Notes under the pieces: generated by a model
Databases searched by the model: none
What the model was told of the DNA's origin: nothing
What the model saw: the letters and a program-made list of their open reading frames with translations, nothing else
Part shown: one piece after another, positions 1 through 8,977 of the stretch
Layout: each line of letters opens with the position of its first letter
Position numbering within the stretch: position 1 is the first letter of the stretch
DNA from: an uncultured Erwinia sp.
Lineage (GTDB): Bacteria > Pseudomonadota > Gammaproteobacteria > Enterobacterales > Enterobacteriaceae
Reading direction: 5' to 3'
Length of the DNA stretch: 44,977 nucleotides
NCBI GenBank assembly: GCA_946221915.1
Contig: CAMIKG010000041.1
Location: forward strand, 1 to 44,977
Program-made: the position numbers and the translations under genes

Positions 1-9
1 AGTTGGCAT
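1..9 (-). CDS. Start of a gene running off the left edge
   Basis: Read on the minus strand, an ATG at 9-7 follows AAGGAG with a 7-base spacer, an excellent ribosome binding site. Only the first three codons (Met-Pro-Thr) lie in the window, so the product is unknown. The stretch from 10 to 281 would be its leader and promoter region and holds no convincing gene. It could be a chance match, but spacing and sequence are textbook. Confidence 0.45.
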
Positions 10-281
10 GGTAATGCTCCTTGCAGTTGAACATGGGTGTGTATTTCGCCGTGTTGTTACGCAAGGGGCGTGCCAGTTTTTTATCTGTATGATTTTAAAG
101 GTAAATTAAAAATAACGCGGATACCTGCTGGCAGGCGATCGCAGAAAACTGCGCACCAGCTCTATTTTGTGTTGCATAAGCTTGCCAGCGCAGCGGTTTA
201 CACTGCAAAGAGAGCAATAAATTGCGTGAGATGGGCAATGACACTGTCCGTTTGACTTTGCGGTCGCACGGACAGGCACAC

Positions 282-1487
282 TCAGAAAGCGAGGAACTTC
301 ACATCCGTTGGCGTCGGGATGCTGGCATGATGGTTGGTGGCATGCAGTGCGCCCGATGGCGCGTCGTAGCGGAATACCGCCACATTGTTGGTAAAGACAT
401 TCGCCACCAGCAGATAGCGCCCGCTGGGATCAAACGAGAATGCGCGCGGTTCGATGCCGCCGCAGGGGTAACGTCCGGCCAGCGTCAGCTGTCCATCGCC
501 CGCGATGCGGTAGACCAGTAGCTGGTTATCCCTGCCGCGATTGGCAGTGATCAGGAACTGATTATCCGGGCTGAGAATAATACCGGCGGCGCTGTTGAAG
601 GCCGGATCGCGGTTCTCGGTTAAGCGTATCCGCCCGCTCTCCACCAGCCGATCCTCACGCACGGCAAAGATCACCACTTCCCCGCTCATCTCTGCCGTGA
701 CATAGGCGTATTTGCCGTCCGGCGTGAACACCATATGGCGCGGTCCGCTGCCCGCCGCCAGCTTCACATCGTAGTCCGGCACGGCCTCCAGCGGCTGGGT
801 GCGTTCGGCATGATAACGATAAGCATGCAGCTGGTCGTTGCCGAGATCGGCGACATACGCGTATCTGCCGTCCGGCGTGAAAGTCACCGAGTGTGCATGA
901 CCACTCTCCTGACGCTCTTTCACCGCGCCGGAACCCGCCTGATAACGAAACTGCTGGCTGGCCGCGCTTAACGTTCCCTGCGCGCTGACAGGCAGCACCA
1001 CAATCCCCGCGCCGCCTTTCTCTACCGAATAGTTGGCGACCACTAAAAACTTCCCATCAGGCGTCAGCGCCGCATGCGTCGGCTGCGCGCCTTCGCTGCT
1101 GACCGTGTTCAGCACGCTAAGATTTCCCGCTTTGTCGCGCGCCAGACTGGTGACCCGTCCGTCCTGATCCTCATTGGTGGCCCACGCGAACCTGCCGTCC
1201 GGGCTGGTCACGATCCACGATGGACTGGTCATCGCCAGATGGCCGAGCACCTCGACAGCGCCATCGTGATGCAGCCGCAGATGATACAGTCCGCGCGCCG
1301 GATGCGCGGGGATTTCCACCAGCGGCGACTGCGGCACCTCGGTCCAGCTGCCGACCAGCACGCTCTGCGCGGGCGGTGCCTCTGTCGCGGCCTCTGCCTG
1401 CTGCGGCTGGGCAGAGGCCGCGACAGAGGTCAGCATCAGCAGCGATGAGAACAGCACCAGACCCGGCTCATGGTTAATCATCAACAT
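282..1487 (-). CDS. Periplasmic lactonase-family beta-propeller protein
   Basis: A 401-residue protein of the lactonase (YbhE/6-phosphogluconolactonase, seven-bladed propeller) family. Repeated blade motifs such as TPDGRYAYVADLGNDQLHAY and SPDNQFLITANRGRDN are visible along residues ~50-395. The N-terminus is a signal peptide (LVLFSSLLMLTSVAASA), so this copy should be periplasmic, unlike cytosolic Pgl. I chose ATG 1487 because GGAG lies 8 bases upstream; the GTG at 1496 overlaps that site. A LysR gene lies 121 bp upstream on the same strand and may control it. The family hydrolyses sugar lactones or lactone-like rings; the substrate here is unknown. It is a paralogue of the lactonase at 12835. 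Confidence 0.85.
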   Translation of the reverse strand: MLMINHEPGLVLFSSLLMLTSVAASAQPQQAEAATEAPPAQSVLVGSWTEVPQSPLVEIPAHPARGLYHLRLHHDGAVEVLGHLAMTSPSWIVTSPDGRFAWATNEDQDGRVTSLARDKAGNLSVLNTVSSEGAQPTHAALTPDGKFLVVANYSVEKGGAGIVVLPVSAQGTLSAASQQFRYQAGSGAVKERQESGHAHSVTFTPDGRYAYVADLGNDQLHAYRYHAERTQPLEAVPDYDVKLAAGSGPRHMVFTPDGKYAYVTAEMSGEVVIFAVREDRLVESGRIRLTENRDPAFNSAAGIILSPDNQFLITANRGRDNQLLVYRIAGDGQLTLAGRYPCGGIEPRAFSFDPSGRYLLVANVFTNNVAVFRYDAPSGALHATNHHASIPTPTDVKFLAF

Positions 1488-1608
1488 GGTTTGCACTCCA
1501 TTCAGGTGAGCAGAACACGAAAAACGTTCATTTTAATGCAATCAGCGCCAGGCAACCGTGAATCAGACGATTCTTTCGTGATAGCGCACAGATTTACTCC
1601 GCCGGCCA

Positions 1609-2490
1609 TTAACGCTCCGCCAGATGCGCCTGAACCGCCTCCAGCAGCAGGCGCAGCGCCGAATGCTGGTGCTCGCGTGACATATACAGACCATAGATCG
1701 CCAGCCGCTGCGGTTCATACCCCGGCAATACCTCAACCAGACGCCCACTGGCGATAGCCGCGCGCGCCTCGATTTCCGGCACCATCGCCAGCCCGGCGCC
1801 CGCCTGCGCCATATCACACAGCAGCGAGGAGATACCGGCGCTGAAGTTGCCGTTCACCGCGACGCTCACCGCCTGCTGGTCACGATCGCGAAACGACCAG
1901 TTCTGGCTGGCAAAGCGGCTGTAATGCAGGCAGTTGTGGCTGACCAGATCCGCCAGCGTCTGTGGCGTTCCCTGCGCGGCCAGATAATCCGGCGAGGCGC
2001 ACAACACTGAGCGGCATTCACCGAGACGAAAGGCGATCGCGCCGGGTTCCGGCTCGTTGGTAATACGCAGCGCCACATCGATACGCTCGCCCACCAGGCT
2101 GACCGGCTGATTGTTGATTTCCACCTCAATGCGCAGCGCCGGATAGCGTGCCAGAAATAGCGGCAGCACCGGGCCAAGAATATGGCTGGCAGTAAAATGG
2201 GCGCAGGCGATACGCAGCGTGCCAGACGGCGTGGTGCGCGTGGACTGCCCTTCGATATCCTCTGACAGCTGCGCCAGCTGCCGCGTTTTTTGCAGTATTT
2301 TCTCGCCCGCCGGGGTGATGGTCAGGCGGCGCGACGAGCGATGAATCAGACGCGCTCCCGCCCATTTCTCCATCTCATCCAGATAGCGGCTGACCATCGG
2401 GCGTGAGATCGCCAGCGAACGTGCCGCGGCGCTCAGGCTGCCCAGTTCGCAGATACGGTTAAACACCACTGACGCCATCACCCTGTCCAT
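1609..2490 (-). CDS. LysR-family transcriptional regulator
   Basis: A 293-residue LTTR. The N-terminal winged helix (residues ~1-60, with GSLSAAARSLAISRPMVSRY as recognition region) is followed by a periplasmic-binding-like effector domain (~90-293). An upstream in-frame ATG exists at 2526, but GGAGAGGAT directly before 2490 supports MDRVMASVVF as the true start. It is divergent from the DsbA-like gene at 2601 across a 110-bp gap and upstream of the lactonase at 282-1487. Regulation of one or both is a reasonable guess, since LysR proteins usually control a divergent neighbour. The effector is unknown. Confidence 0.88.
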   Translation of the reverse strand: MDRVMASVVFNRICELGSLSAAARSLAISRPMVSRYLDEMEKWAGARLIHRSSRRLTITPAGEKILQKTRQLAQLSEDIEGQSTRTTPSGTLRIACAHFTASHILGPVLPLFLARYPALRIEVEINNQPVSLVGERIDVALRITNEPEPGAIAFRLGECRSVLCASPDYLAAQGTPQTLADLVSHNCLHYSRFASQNWSFRDRDQQAVSVAVNGNFSAGISSLLCDMAQAGAGLAMVPEIEARAAIASGRLVEVLPGYEPQRLAIYGLYMSREHQHSALRLLLEAVQAHLAER

Positions 2491-2600
2491 ATCCTCTCCA
2501 TCTGATCGATTTATGAAACTGAGCATTCATTATTTCAGGAATTCTCAGCGCGGGGAATCTCCGTAGAATGGCGGTTACTTAAACGAACAGAGTAACGCTG

Positions 2601-3254
2601 ATGGCCCTTCAACCTGGAATTCACTGGATTATCGATCCGCTGTGCGGCTGGAGTTATGGCGCACTGCCACTAATTAACCGCATCGCACAGGACTTTCCGC
2701 AGGCACAGCATCTGCTGCCGGGCGGTTTGTTTATTGGCGCGCAGCGCCGCCGGATTGATGCCAGCTGGCTGCAGCATGTCCATGAGCATGATGATCGTAT
2801 TGCGAAACTGACCGGTATGCCGTTTGGCGATGCCTATCGTCACTCGCTGCTGGCAACCGAGGGGCTGTTACTGGACTCGCTGCCCGCCAGTCAGGGTCTG
2901 CTGGCGGTGCAGCGCTTCGCGCAGCCCGGCGCAGACATCGATTATTTACATGCCGTGCAGAGCGCCTGGTACCGTGACGGACGCGATATCACGCAAGTCA
3001 GCGTGGTGGAAGAGGTCATCCGTCAGAGCTGCGGTCAGGCGATTGCACTGGCGCAGGTGCGTGGCAATGACGCCATTGCGGCTATCCAGTATGGCCGCAT
3101 GTTAATGGCGCAGGTTGAGGGTCAGGGCTTCCCCACCGCCGTGCTGGCCGACCGTGATGGCGTCACCACGTTGCTGCCCGCCGGGCACTTCTACGGCAAA
3201 CCAGACCAGTTTCTCGCGGGCGTCGCCCCTTATCTCGAACAAATGGATCAATAA
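2601..3254 (+). CDS. DsbA-family thioredoxin-fold protein
   Basis: A 217-residue protein of the DsbA/FrnE-like thioredoxin superfamily. It opens with IDPLCGWSYGALP, where the usual CxxC is reduced to Cys-Gly-Trp-Ser (one cysteine, residue ~15), and has the cis-proline loop GFPTAVL near residue 176. There is no signal peptide, so it is cytosolic. The C-x-x-S variant is common among cytosolic DsbA-like oxidoreductases and 2-hydroxychromene-isomerase relatives that use glutathione or act as thiol reductases. It is followed after 8 bp by the metallo-beta-lactamase-fold gene, so the two form an operon. The exact reaction is not assignable. Confidence 0.82.
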   Translation: MALQPGIHWIIDPLCGWSYGALPLINRIAQDFPQAQHLLPGGLFIGAQRRRIDASWLQHVHEHDDRIAKLTGMPFGDAYRHSLLATEGLLLDSLPASQGLLAVQRFAQPGADIDYLHAVQSAWYRDGRDITQVSVVEEVIRQSCGQAIALAQVRGNDAIAAIQYGRMLMAQVEGQGFPTAVLADRDGVTTLLPAGHFYGKPDQFLAGVAPYLEQMDQ

Positions 3255-3262
3255 GGAAAATC

Positions 3263-4117
3263 ATGATGAAAGTTGTTTCTCTTAGCGCGCTGTTATCGCT
3301 GGCAAGTTTCTCTGCGCTGGCCGCTCCGCTGCATCTGGAAGTGTATAACCCGCAGGATAAAGGTATTTTCGCGGTTTCCTCGACGCTGGTCTCCGGCGAG
3401 AAGGAAGCCATTCTGATTGATGCGCAGTTCAGCGTAAAAGATGGCGAGCAGCTGGTTGAAAAGATCAAGGCGAGCGGCAAAACGCTGAAAGAGATCATTA
3501 TCACCTCCGGCGATCCTGATTTTTATTTCGGCCTTGAGCCGATTCTGCAAGCCTGGCCGCAGGTGAAAGTGGTGGCGTCGCCGAAAGTCGTGGAGCATAT
3601 CCGCGCCACCAAAGACGCCAAGCTGGCGTACTGGGGACCGCAGATGAAAGATGGCGCGCCAGCGAACGTTATCATGCCGCAGGCCACCACCGCCACGCGC
3701 TTCACCGTGGATGGCGAGACGCTGGAACTGCGTCACGCGGACAGCTATGCCGCTTATATCTGGATTCCGGCGAATAAAGCCATTGTCGGCGGCACGGCGG
3801 TGTCATCCGGTATTCATGTCTGGACAGCAGATACCCAGACTCCGGCTATTCGCCAGGGCTGGATCAAGGTGCTGGAAGAGATGCAGAGCCTGAAACCCGC
3901 AACCGTGATCCCGGGCCATTACCTCGGCGAGCGTCCGGCAGGCGATCAGGCGGTGACCTTCACGCGTGATTATCTGCAGAGCTTTGAACAGGCGCTGCAG
4001 AGCAATAAATCTTCCGCAGGCGTGATCAAAGCGATGAAAGCCGCCTGGCCGACGCTGGCCGAAGAAAGCTCGCTGGAGCTGAGCGCCAAAGTGAATACCG
4101 GCGAAATGAAGTGGTAA
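3263..4117 (+). CDS. Exported MBL-fold protein with degenerate metal site
   Basis: A 284-residue metallo-beta-lactamase-fold protein with a signal peptide (KVVSLSALLSLASFSALA) for export. The fold is recognised from the early strand EAILIDAQFS, the late VIPGHYLGE loop and the overall order. The signature H-x-H-x-D-H is replaced by ITSGDPDFYFGLEP: the Asp is kept, but histidines are replaced by Ser, Asp and Phe. The PGH histidine remains. It may bind one metal, bind atypically, or not be a hydrolase. AAGGA lies just upstream of the ATG pair. It is co-transcribed with the DsbA-like gene and ends 28 bp from the convergent RpiR gene. It resembles Vmh-type periplasmic MBL proteins. Confidence 0.8.
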   Translation: MMKVVSLSALLSLASFSALAAPLHLEVYNPQDKGIFAVSSTLVSGEKEAILIDAQFSVKDGEQLVEKIKASGKTLKEIIITSGDPDFYFGLEPILQAWPQVKVVASPKVVEHIRATKDAKLAYWGPQMKDGAPANVIMPQATTATRFTVDGETLELRHADSYAAYIWIPANKAIVGGTAVSSGIHVWTADTQTPAIRQGWIKVLEEMQSLKPATVIPGHYLGERPAGDQAVTFTRDYLQSFEQALQSNKSSAGVIKAMKAAWPTLAEESSLELSAKVNTGEMKW

Positions 4118-4145
4118 CAGGCTGCTGATGCGGCGTGTGCAGCGC

Positions 4146-5036
4146 TTATTTCTTCCCGGCGGGTTTCAGCCCGCGATAGAAATCCTGCACGCGCTTCATT
4201 GTTTTCACGGTACGCTGCGCCGTGGCGGAAGCGACAGAGAGAATAATCATTTCCAGGCACACCAGCACCGTACCATGTAACGGAATACGGCCATTCTCGC
4301 CACCGCGCGGCACATTCACCACCACATCCGCCTCTTTGGCGAAGAAAGAATCCGTGGCGTTGGTCAGCAGGATCACCGGCATGCCCAGCCGTTTGGCTTC
4401 GCGCAGCGTGGTGGTGCCTTCACGATGAGCGGATTTCTGCGCCATCATAATCAGCACATCCCCACGCTGTAATGCCAGCAACTGCTCCGCCAGCGACAAA
4501 CCGGTGCGGTTCAGCGCCACCGCTGGCAGACCAATACGGTTGAACAGCCGGGCGCTGTAGTCGGCCAGCACGCCGGAGGCATTAATGCCAAAAATCGCCA
4601 CCTGACGCGCATCCAGCAGCAGTGACACCGCCTGCGTAATCGCGGCGCGATTGGCGGGCTCCGACAGCATCTCGCAGGCGCGCTTATGCCCTTCCAGCAC
4701 AAAATCGATGCCGGCGTTAATATCGCAGGTCAGCTCATTGACCGTGGTAACCATTTTCTCTTCTGAGGTCATCGCCGGGCCAAACCAGGCTTCCAGCGTT
4801 TTTTTCAGATCGCGCAGACCCGCGAAACCCAACGCCTGAATCGCCCGCACCACGGTGGCATCTGAGGTACCGGTAGCCGCTGCAATCTCCAGCGCCGTGC
4901 TTTCCAGCACCCTTTCGCGATGATCATTAAGGTAACGCGCCACCGCCTGTAATCCGGGCGACAGCGTATGGGCGCGCGCGCGGAAACGTTCGCCAAAGAT
5001 GTCCACGCGATTTTTTATCGGTTTGCTGGTTGCCAT
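4146..5036 (-). CDS. MurR/RpiR-family transcriptional regulator
   Basis: A 296-residue regulator with an N-terminal helix-turn-helix of the RpiR type (residues ~15-90, including IAAATGTSDATVVRAIQALG) and a C-terminal SIS sugar-phosphate-binding domain (~135-265, with QVAIFGINASGVLADYSARL). The family senses phosphosugars. It diverges from the siderophore receptor at 5373 across 336 bp carrying Fur-like boxes. Whether it controls that receptor is unclear; an RpiR regulator next to iron uptake is unusual. No strong Shine-Dalgarno is visible before the ATG. Confidence 0.87.
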   Translation of the reverse strand: MATSKPIKNRVDIFGERFRARAHTLSPGLQAVARYLNDHRERVLESTALEIAAATGTSDATVVRAIQALGFAGLRDLKKTLEAWFGPAMTSEEKMVTTVNELTCDINAGIDFVLEGHKRACEMLSEPANRAAITQAVSLLLDARQVAIFGINASGVLADYSARLFNRIGLPAVALNRTGLSLAEQLLALQRGDVLIMMAQKSAHREGTTTLREAKRLGMPVILLTNATDSFFAKEADVVVNVPRGGENGRIPLHGTVLVCLEMIILSVASATAQRTVKTMKRVQDFYRGLKPAGKK

Positions 5037-5061
5037 GTGCGATCCGCTCGTTTTACTAAAT

Positions 5062-5080
5062 AGTAATAAGTATCATTCTC
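5062..5080 (+). promoter_or_regulatory. Fur-box-like site 1
   Basis: The 19 bases AGTAATAAGTATCATTCTC match the classical Fur consensus at 13 of 19 positions by my count. The site lies 26 bp upstream of the RpiR start, so it would also affect that gene. Confidence 0.45.
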
Positions 5081-5311
5081 TTAGCGAGAATCTTGCGGCT
5101 TTCCGCTGTAGTAGTCAAGCGCAATCAGATTGGTAAACCAGCATAACCGCAGCGGAAAAACTCAACCTTAAAATCGTCAGGGATATCATTAAAATAACTA
5201 TTTTTCATTTAGTTAATGGAAATAACGCAGCCTCGCGCAGACGCTATTGAACAGTGTTTCTGATGTAGTGGCAGCCGGTAAAATTGCGTTTACTACTACA
5301 TCCTGCCATGT

Positions 5312-5330
5312 TTGAATGATTCTCACTTTC
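5312..5330 (-). promoter_or_regulatory. Fur-box-like site 2
   Basis: On the minus strand GAAAGTGAGAATCATTCAA matches the 19-bp Fur consensus at 13 positions. It lies 43 bp upstream of the receptor start, where a Fur site would be expected to overlap the promoter. Confidence 0.5.
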
Positions 5331-5372
5331 ATACAGACGGTGGTCACGTCCACCCACGATTAGCTCAAATAA

Positions 5373-7502
5373 ATGAACAATAATCTGCTTACGCCATTCA
5401 GCAAAAAGCACCAGAAGACGATTCTGGCGGCGATTTGCACTGCCACTTTTATTTCTGCAGGGAACAGCTTCGCCGCTGATGACAATAACACCATGACCGT
5501 CACGGCGCAGGACAGCAGCGAACAGGATTACAGCGTCTCCAATACCTCGGTGGCGAGCAAAACGCCCACGGCAAAGCTGAATGAAGCCCAGTCCGTCAGC
5601 GTGGTGACGCAAAAGCAACTGGATGATTATCAGGTCACCAGCCTGGCGGAGGCGCTGCGCTTTGTCAGCGGCGTCTCGGAAGCCAACACCCTCGCGGGTA
5701 CCGAAGATGGTTTTGTCCGCCGTGGTTTTGGCGCTAACTCCGATGGTTCCGTCTACCGCGACGGCATTCGCAGCAGCCAGGGGCTGAACCTGAATGCCAC
5801 CACCGAACGCGTGGAAGTGCTAAAAGGCTCCTCTTCCCTGCTATATGGCATTCAGAATCCGGGCGGTATTATCAACGTCGTCAGTAAAAAACCGCAGTAT
5901 CAGTGGCACAGCAAAGTCAGCGGCCGTTACGCCAGTGAAGGCGGCGGCGCGGGCAGCGTGGATGTTACCGGTCCGCTGGGCAATGGCTTTGCTTTTCGGC
6001 TGATTGCCGAAAAACAGGATCAGGATTACTGGCGCAATTTTGGCAAAGATGAGCACACGCTGATCGCGCCCTCGCTGCAGTGGTACGGTGAACAGGCCAG
6101 TTTCCTGATCAGTTATGAAGACTACCGCTATGACATTCCCTACGATCGCGGCACCGCGTTTATCAACGGTAAACCTGTTGATGTCGGTTATAAGAATCGC
6201 CTGGATGATACCGCTAACCGCGCGTGGGGCCACAACAGGACGCTGAACGCGCATTACGACTGGCAGTTCAGCGACGACTGGAGCACCCGCGTGACGCTGG
6301 GTATGAATCAGCGCCAGTACAGCAATAACGAAGTGCGCGTCACCGCCGTCAATGCCACTACCGGCGCGGTCACCCGCCGTGCCGACGCAAACCGCGGCTT
6401 TAACCATAAAACCAAATATGTCTCCTGGGATCTGATCGGTAATCAGGATATTTTCGGCATGGCGCACAGCATGGTGCTGGGTACCGATTACGAGCTGAAC
6501 CAGACCTACCGCGCGCATCAATATCAGGGCAAGGCCAACAGCAGCTTTAATCTCATTAACCCGGACTATGACATCCTGTCGCCAGTGGTGGACAGCAGCA
6601 CCGAAAGAACCGCCAACGCCAATCTGCTGAGCCGCGTGCACAGCCGTTCGGTATACGCCAAAGACAGCATTTCACTGACGCCGGACTGGATTGCCGTGCT
6701 CGGCGGGCGCTATCAGCATTACGAACAGCGCTCGTCGAAAGGCTTCGATCCGCAGGTGGAAACGCTGAACGATGAAGGCAATAAGTTCCTGCCACAGGCC
6801 GGATTGATCTACAAACTGACGCCGGACGTGTCACTGTACAGCAGCGTCAGCAAATCCTTCACGCCGTCCACCGACGTCGATGACGACGGCAACGTCGGCA
6901 AACCGGAACAGGGCACCACCTGGGAAGTGGGCAGCAAATGGCAGATTTCACCGAAACTGTTCGCCAGCGTGGCGCTGTATCGTATCGATGAAAAAGATAT
7001 GTCGCTCAGCATCAATGGCGACACGCGGGAAATCGATAAAGCCCGCTCCAGCGGCGCAGAATTTGAGCTGAACGGCGAAATTCTGCCGGACTGGGATCTC
7101 AGTGCCAGCTACAGCTATGATAAAGCCGAAATCGTTAACGATGGCGAGAACAGCGCCAACAACGGCAACCGGCTGCAGAATGCGCCGAAACACGCCGGCG
7201 CGCTGTACCTGAGCCATAACCTGAGCTTCAACGCGATTCCCGGCGATTTCCGTATTGGCGGCGGCGCGCGCTATGTTGGCACGCGGGCAGGCGACCCGGA
7301 AAACAGCTTTACCCTGCCTGATTACGTGGTGGCAGACAGCTTTATCGCCTGGAACAATCGCCTGTTTGGTGAGAAAACCCAGTTGCGCTTTAACCTGAAC
7401 AACATCTTTAACAAACATTACTACACCTCCAGCGGCGGCAATCTGCGCGTGCGTGAAGGTGCGACCCGCAACTTTATGGTACAGGCCAGTGTTGAATTCT
7501 GA
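5373..7502 (+). CDS. TonB-dependent siderophore receptor
   Basis: A 709-residue outer-membrane receptor. It has a signal peptide (~1-35, ending GNSFAA), a TonB-box-like segment (NTMTVTA, ~40-46), a plug domain (~70-180 with QSVSVVTQKQLDDY, RRGFGANSDGSVYRDGIR and the VEVLKGSSSLLYG element), and a long beta-barrel closing with FMVQASVEF, a C-terminal phenylalanine typical of outer-membrane proteins. Length and plug motifs fit ferric-siderophore receptors (FoxA/FhuA/FpvA class), but the ligand cannot be named. Fur-like boxes upstream support iron control. The FepB-like gene follows after ~55 bp. No inner-membrane permease or ATPase is nearby. Confidence 0.92.
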   Translation: MNNNLLTPFSKKHQKTILAAICTATFISAGNSFAADDNNTMTVTAQDSSEQDYSVSNTSVASKTPTAKLNEAQSVSVVTQKQLDDYQVTSLAEALRFVSGVSEANTLAGTEDGFVRRGFGANSDGSVYRDGIRSSQGLNLNATTERVEVLKGSSSLLYGIQNPGGIINVVSKKPQYQWHSKVSGRYASEGGGAGSVDVTGPLGNGFAFRLIAEKQDQDYWRNFGKDEHTLIAPSLQWYGEQASFLISYEDYRYDIPYDRGTAFINGKPVDVGYKNRLDDTANRAWGHNRTLNAHYDWQFSDDWSTRVTLGMNQRQYSNNEVRVTAVNATTGAVTRRADANRGFNHKTKYVSWDLIGNQDIFGMAHSMVLGTDYELNQTYRAHQYQGKANSSFNLINPDYDILSPVVDSSTERTANANLLSRVHSRSVYAKDSISLTPDWIAVLGGRYQHYEQRSSKGFDPQVETLNDEGNKFLPQAGLIYKLTPDVSLYSSVSKSFTPSTDVDDDGNVGKPEQGTTWEVGSKWQISPKLFASVALYRIDEKDMSLSINGDTREIDKARSSGAEFELNGEILPDWDLSASYSYDKAEIVNDGENSANNGNRLQNAPKHAGALYLSHNLSFNAIPGDFRIGGGARYVGTRAGDPENSFTLPDYVVADSFIAWNNRLFGEKTQLRFNLNNIFNKHYYTSSGGNLRVREGATRNFMVQASVEF

Positions 7503-7557
7503 TGCTAACCCAGCAGCTGGCGCGCGTTGCGCGCCAGCGTTGCTGCATACACTGCTG

Positions 7558-8661
7558 ATGCGGCTGCTGATGGCGTTACTGCTGCTCAGCAGCGCGCCCG
7601 CACTGGCGCGCACGGTGACCGATATTGATGGCCGGCAGGTGACGATCCCGGATAACCCGCAGCGCATTGTGCTGGGGGAAAGCCGTATGCTGTATACCCT
7701 GGCGCTGCTGGAACCGGGCGATCCCTTCCGGCGCATTGCCGGCTGGCCGCTGGATCTGCAAAAGTACGATCCACAAACCTGGGACGCGTTCGCCCGCCAG
7801 TTTCCGCAAATGCGCAATATCACCACGCTCGGGCTGGATGGCAGCAACGATATGAATCCGGAACAGGTGATTGCCCTGCGTCCGGATGTGGTGATCCTGC
7901 CAAGCCTTGCGCGGCGCAGCGATGCCGATCGTCAGCTGGAGACGATGCTCAGTACGGCGCATATCCCGGTGGTGCGGGTCGACCTGCGCGTCAGCCTGCT
8001 GAAAAATACCCCACGCAGCGTCGCTATTCTTGGCGACGTCATCAATCAGCCACAGCGGGCGGCGGCGTTTAACCGTTTTTACCATGCGCATATGCAGCGC
8101 ATTCAGCAGCGCCTCGCCAGCTGGCAGGGCGCGAAACCCAGCGTGCTGCTGCAACTGCATCTCGGCAGGCGTAACGAATGCTGTGTGACCGCCGTCAACG
8201 GCAGTATTGGCGAACTGCTGGCGTTTGCCGGTGGCGACAATATCGCCAGCGGCAAGGTTGACGGCGTATTTGGCCGCCTCAGTGAAGAAGCGGTGATCGC
8301 CGCCCAGCCGCAATATTACTTCGCCACTGGCATGGGGACTGTCGATGAGCCAGGCGCGCTGACGATGGGTCCGGCCGCCACGCCTGCCGCGACATCACAA
8401 AGCATGACGGAACTCACCCGTCAGCAAAACGCGCTGAAAACACTGCATGCGCTGCACAACGGCCATGCGGCGGCGGTATGGCATAATTTTTATATGAACC
8501 CGTGGCATGTCGCCGTCACTGAGTTTTTTGCCAAAACGCTCTATCCGCAGCTGTTTGCAGATGTTGAACCGGAGCAGACGCTGAAGCAGTTATTCCATGA
8601 TTATCTGCCTATCCCCTACAGCGGCGTCTATTTCCAAAGCTATCAGGCGCCATCACATTAA
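7558..8661 (+). CDS. FepB-like iron-siderophore ABC substrate-binding protein
   Basis: A class III (helical-backbone, PF01497-type) periplasmic binding protein of about 367 residues. A short signal peptide (MRLLMALLLLSSAPALA) precedes the family hallmark TVTDIDGRQVTIPDNPQRIV, and the C-lobe motif NGSIGELLAFAGGDNIASG follows. It would bind a ferric siderophore imported by the receptor just upstream, with which it is probably co-transcribed. The open frame extends upstream to 7453 inside the receptor gene. ATG 7558 gives a clean signal sequence but lacks a good Shine-Dalgarno; TTG 7540 is an alternative. No lipobox is seen. It must borrow a permease and ATPase from elsewhere. Confidence 0.85.
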   Translation: MRLLMALLLLSSAPALARTVTDIDGRQVTIPDNPQRIVLGESRMLYTLALLEPGDPFRRIAGWPLDLQKYDPQTWDAFARQFPQMRNITTLGLDGSNDMNPEQVIALRPDVVILPSLARRSDADRQLETMLSTAHIPVVRVDLRVSLLKNTPRSVAILGDVINQPQRAAAFNRFYHAHMQRIQQRLASWQGAKPSVLLQLHLGRRNECCVTAVNGSIGELLAFAGGDNIASGKVDGVFGRLSEEAVIAAQPQYYFATGMGTVDEPGALTMGPAATPAATSQSMTELTRQQNALKTLHALHNGHAAAVWHNFYMNPWHVAVTEFFAKTLYPQLFADVEPEQTLKQLFHDYLPIPYSGVYFQSYQAPSH

Positions 8662-8977
8662 TATTTCCCTGCGCGACCCGTGCTGCACTGAACGGGCCGT
8701 CAGACGCGCCGTAAAAAAATGTATGGCTCTGTCAGCCAATGCTATAAAGCTTTCCGCTCCATCGGCTCACTCAGAATAGCGGCAACACGGATATTTGCTT
8801 TTCGTCACACAGCGTTCTCGTGCCCTCTCTGCGCATTGATCATGTCGGCCTAAGGCACTGCCGGGATTGATAACTGCAGGGCAGAGGCATCGGCGTGCCA
8901 ACATTGCTTTTGAGGTAATGCAAATGCAATAATAATCGCACTTTTTGCATTTACATCTGCTATACACGAGCGTGGAA
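8662..8977. other. Leader region of the gntR gene
   Basis: 316 bp without a gene. It contains a short hairpin at ~8725-8742 (TGGCT/AGCCA) and one copy of the cluster operator at 8904-8929. Further TGCAAT and TTGCAT half-sites run to 8955, consistent with autoregulation of the GntR gene. Confidence 0.55.
8904..8929 (+). promoter_or_regulatory. Cluster operator copy 1 (gntR promoter)
   Basis: 26 bp: left half TTGCTTTTG, an 8-bp spacer, right half CAAATGCAA. It matches the consensus TTGCAYTTA-N8-TAAATGCAA at 15 of 18 half-site positions with exact spacing, so it is the weakest of the five copies. It lies 48 bp before the GntR start. Confidence 0.55.

Larger units (their letters stand above)
5037..5372. 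other. Divergent promoter region, RpiR gene / siderophore receptor
   Basis: 336 bp without a gene. It contains two Fur-box-like sequences (listed separately) and an AT-rich stretch at about 5170-5225 that probably holds the core promoters. No riboswitch or small ORF is convincing. Confidence 0.6.

Noticed and set aside
37..255. 72-codon frame near the left edge
   Set aside because: No Shine-Dalgarno, no protein-like pattern; the region is better explained as the leader of the gene starting at position 9 on the minus strand.
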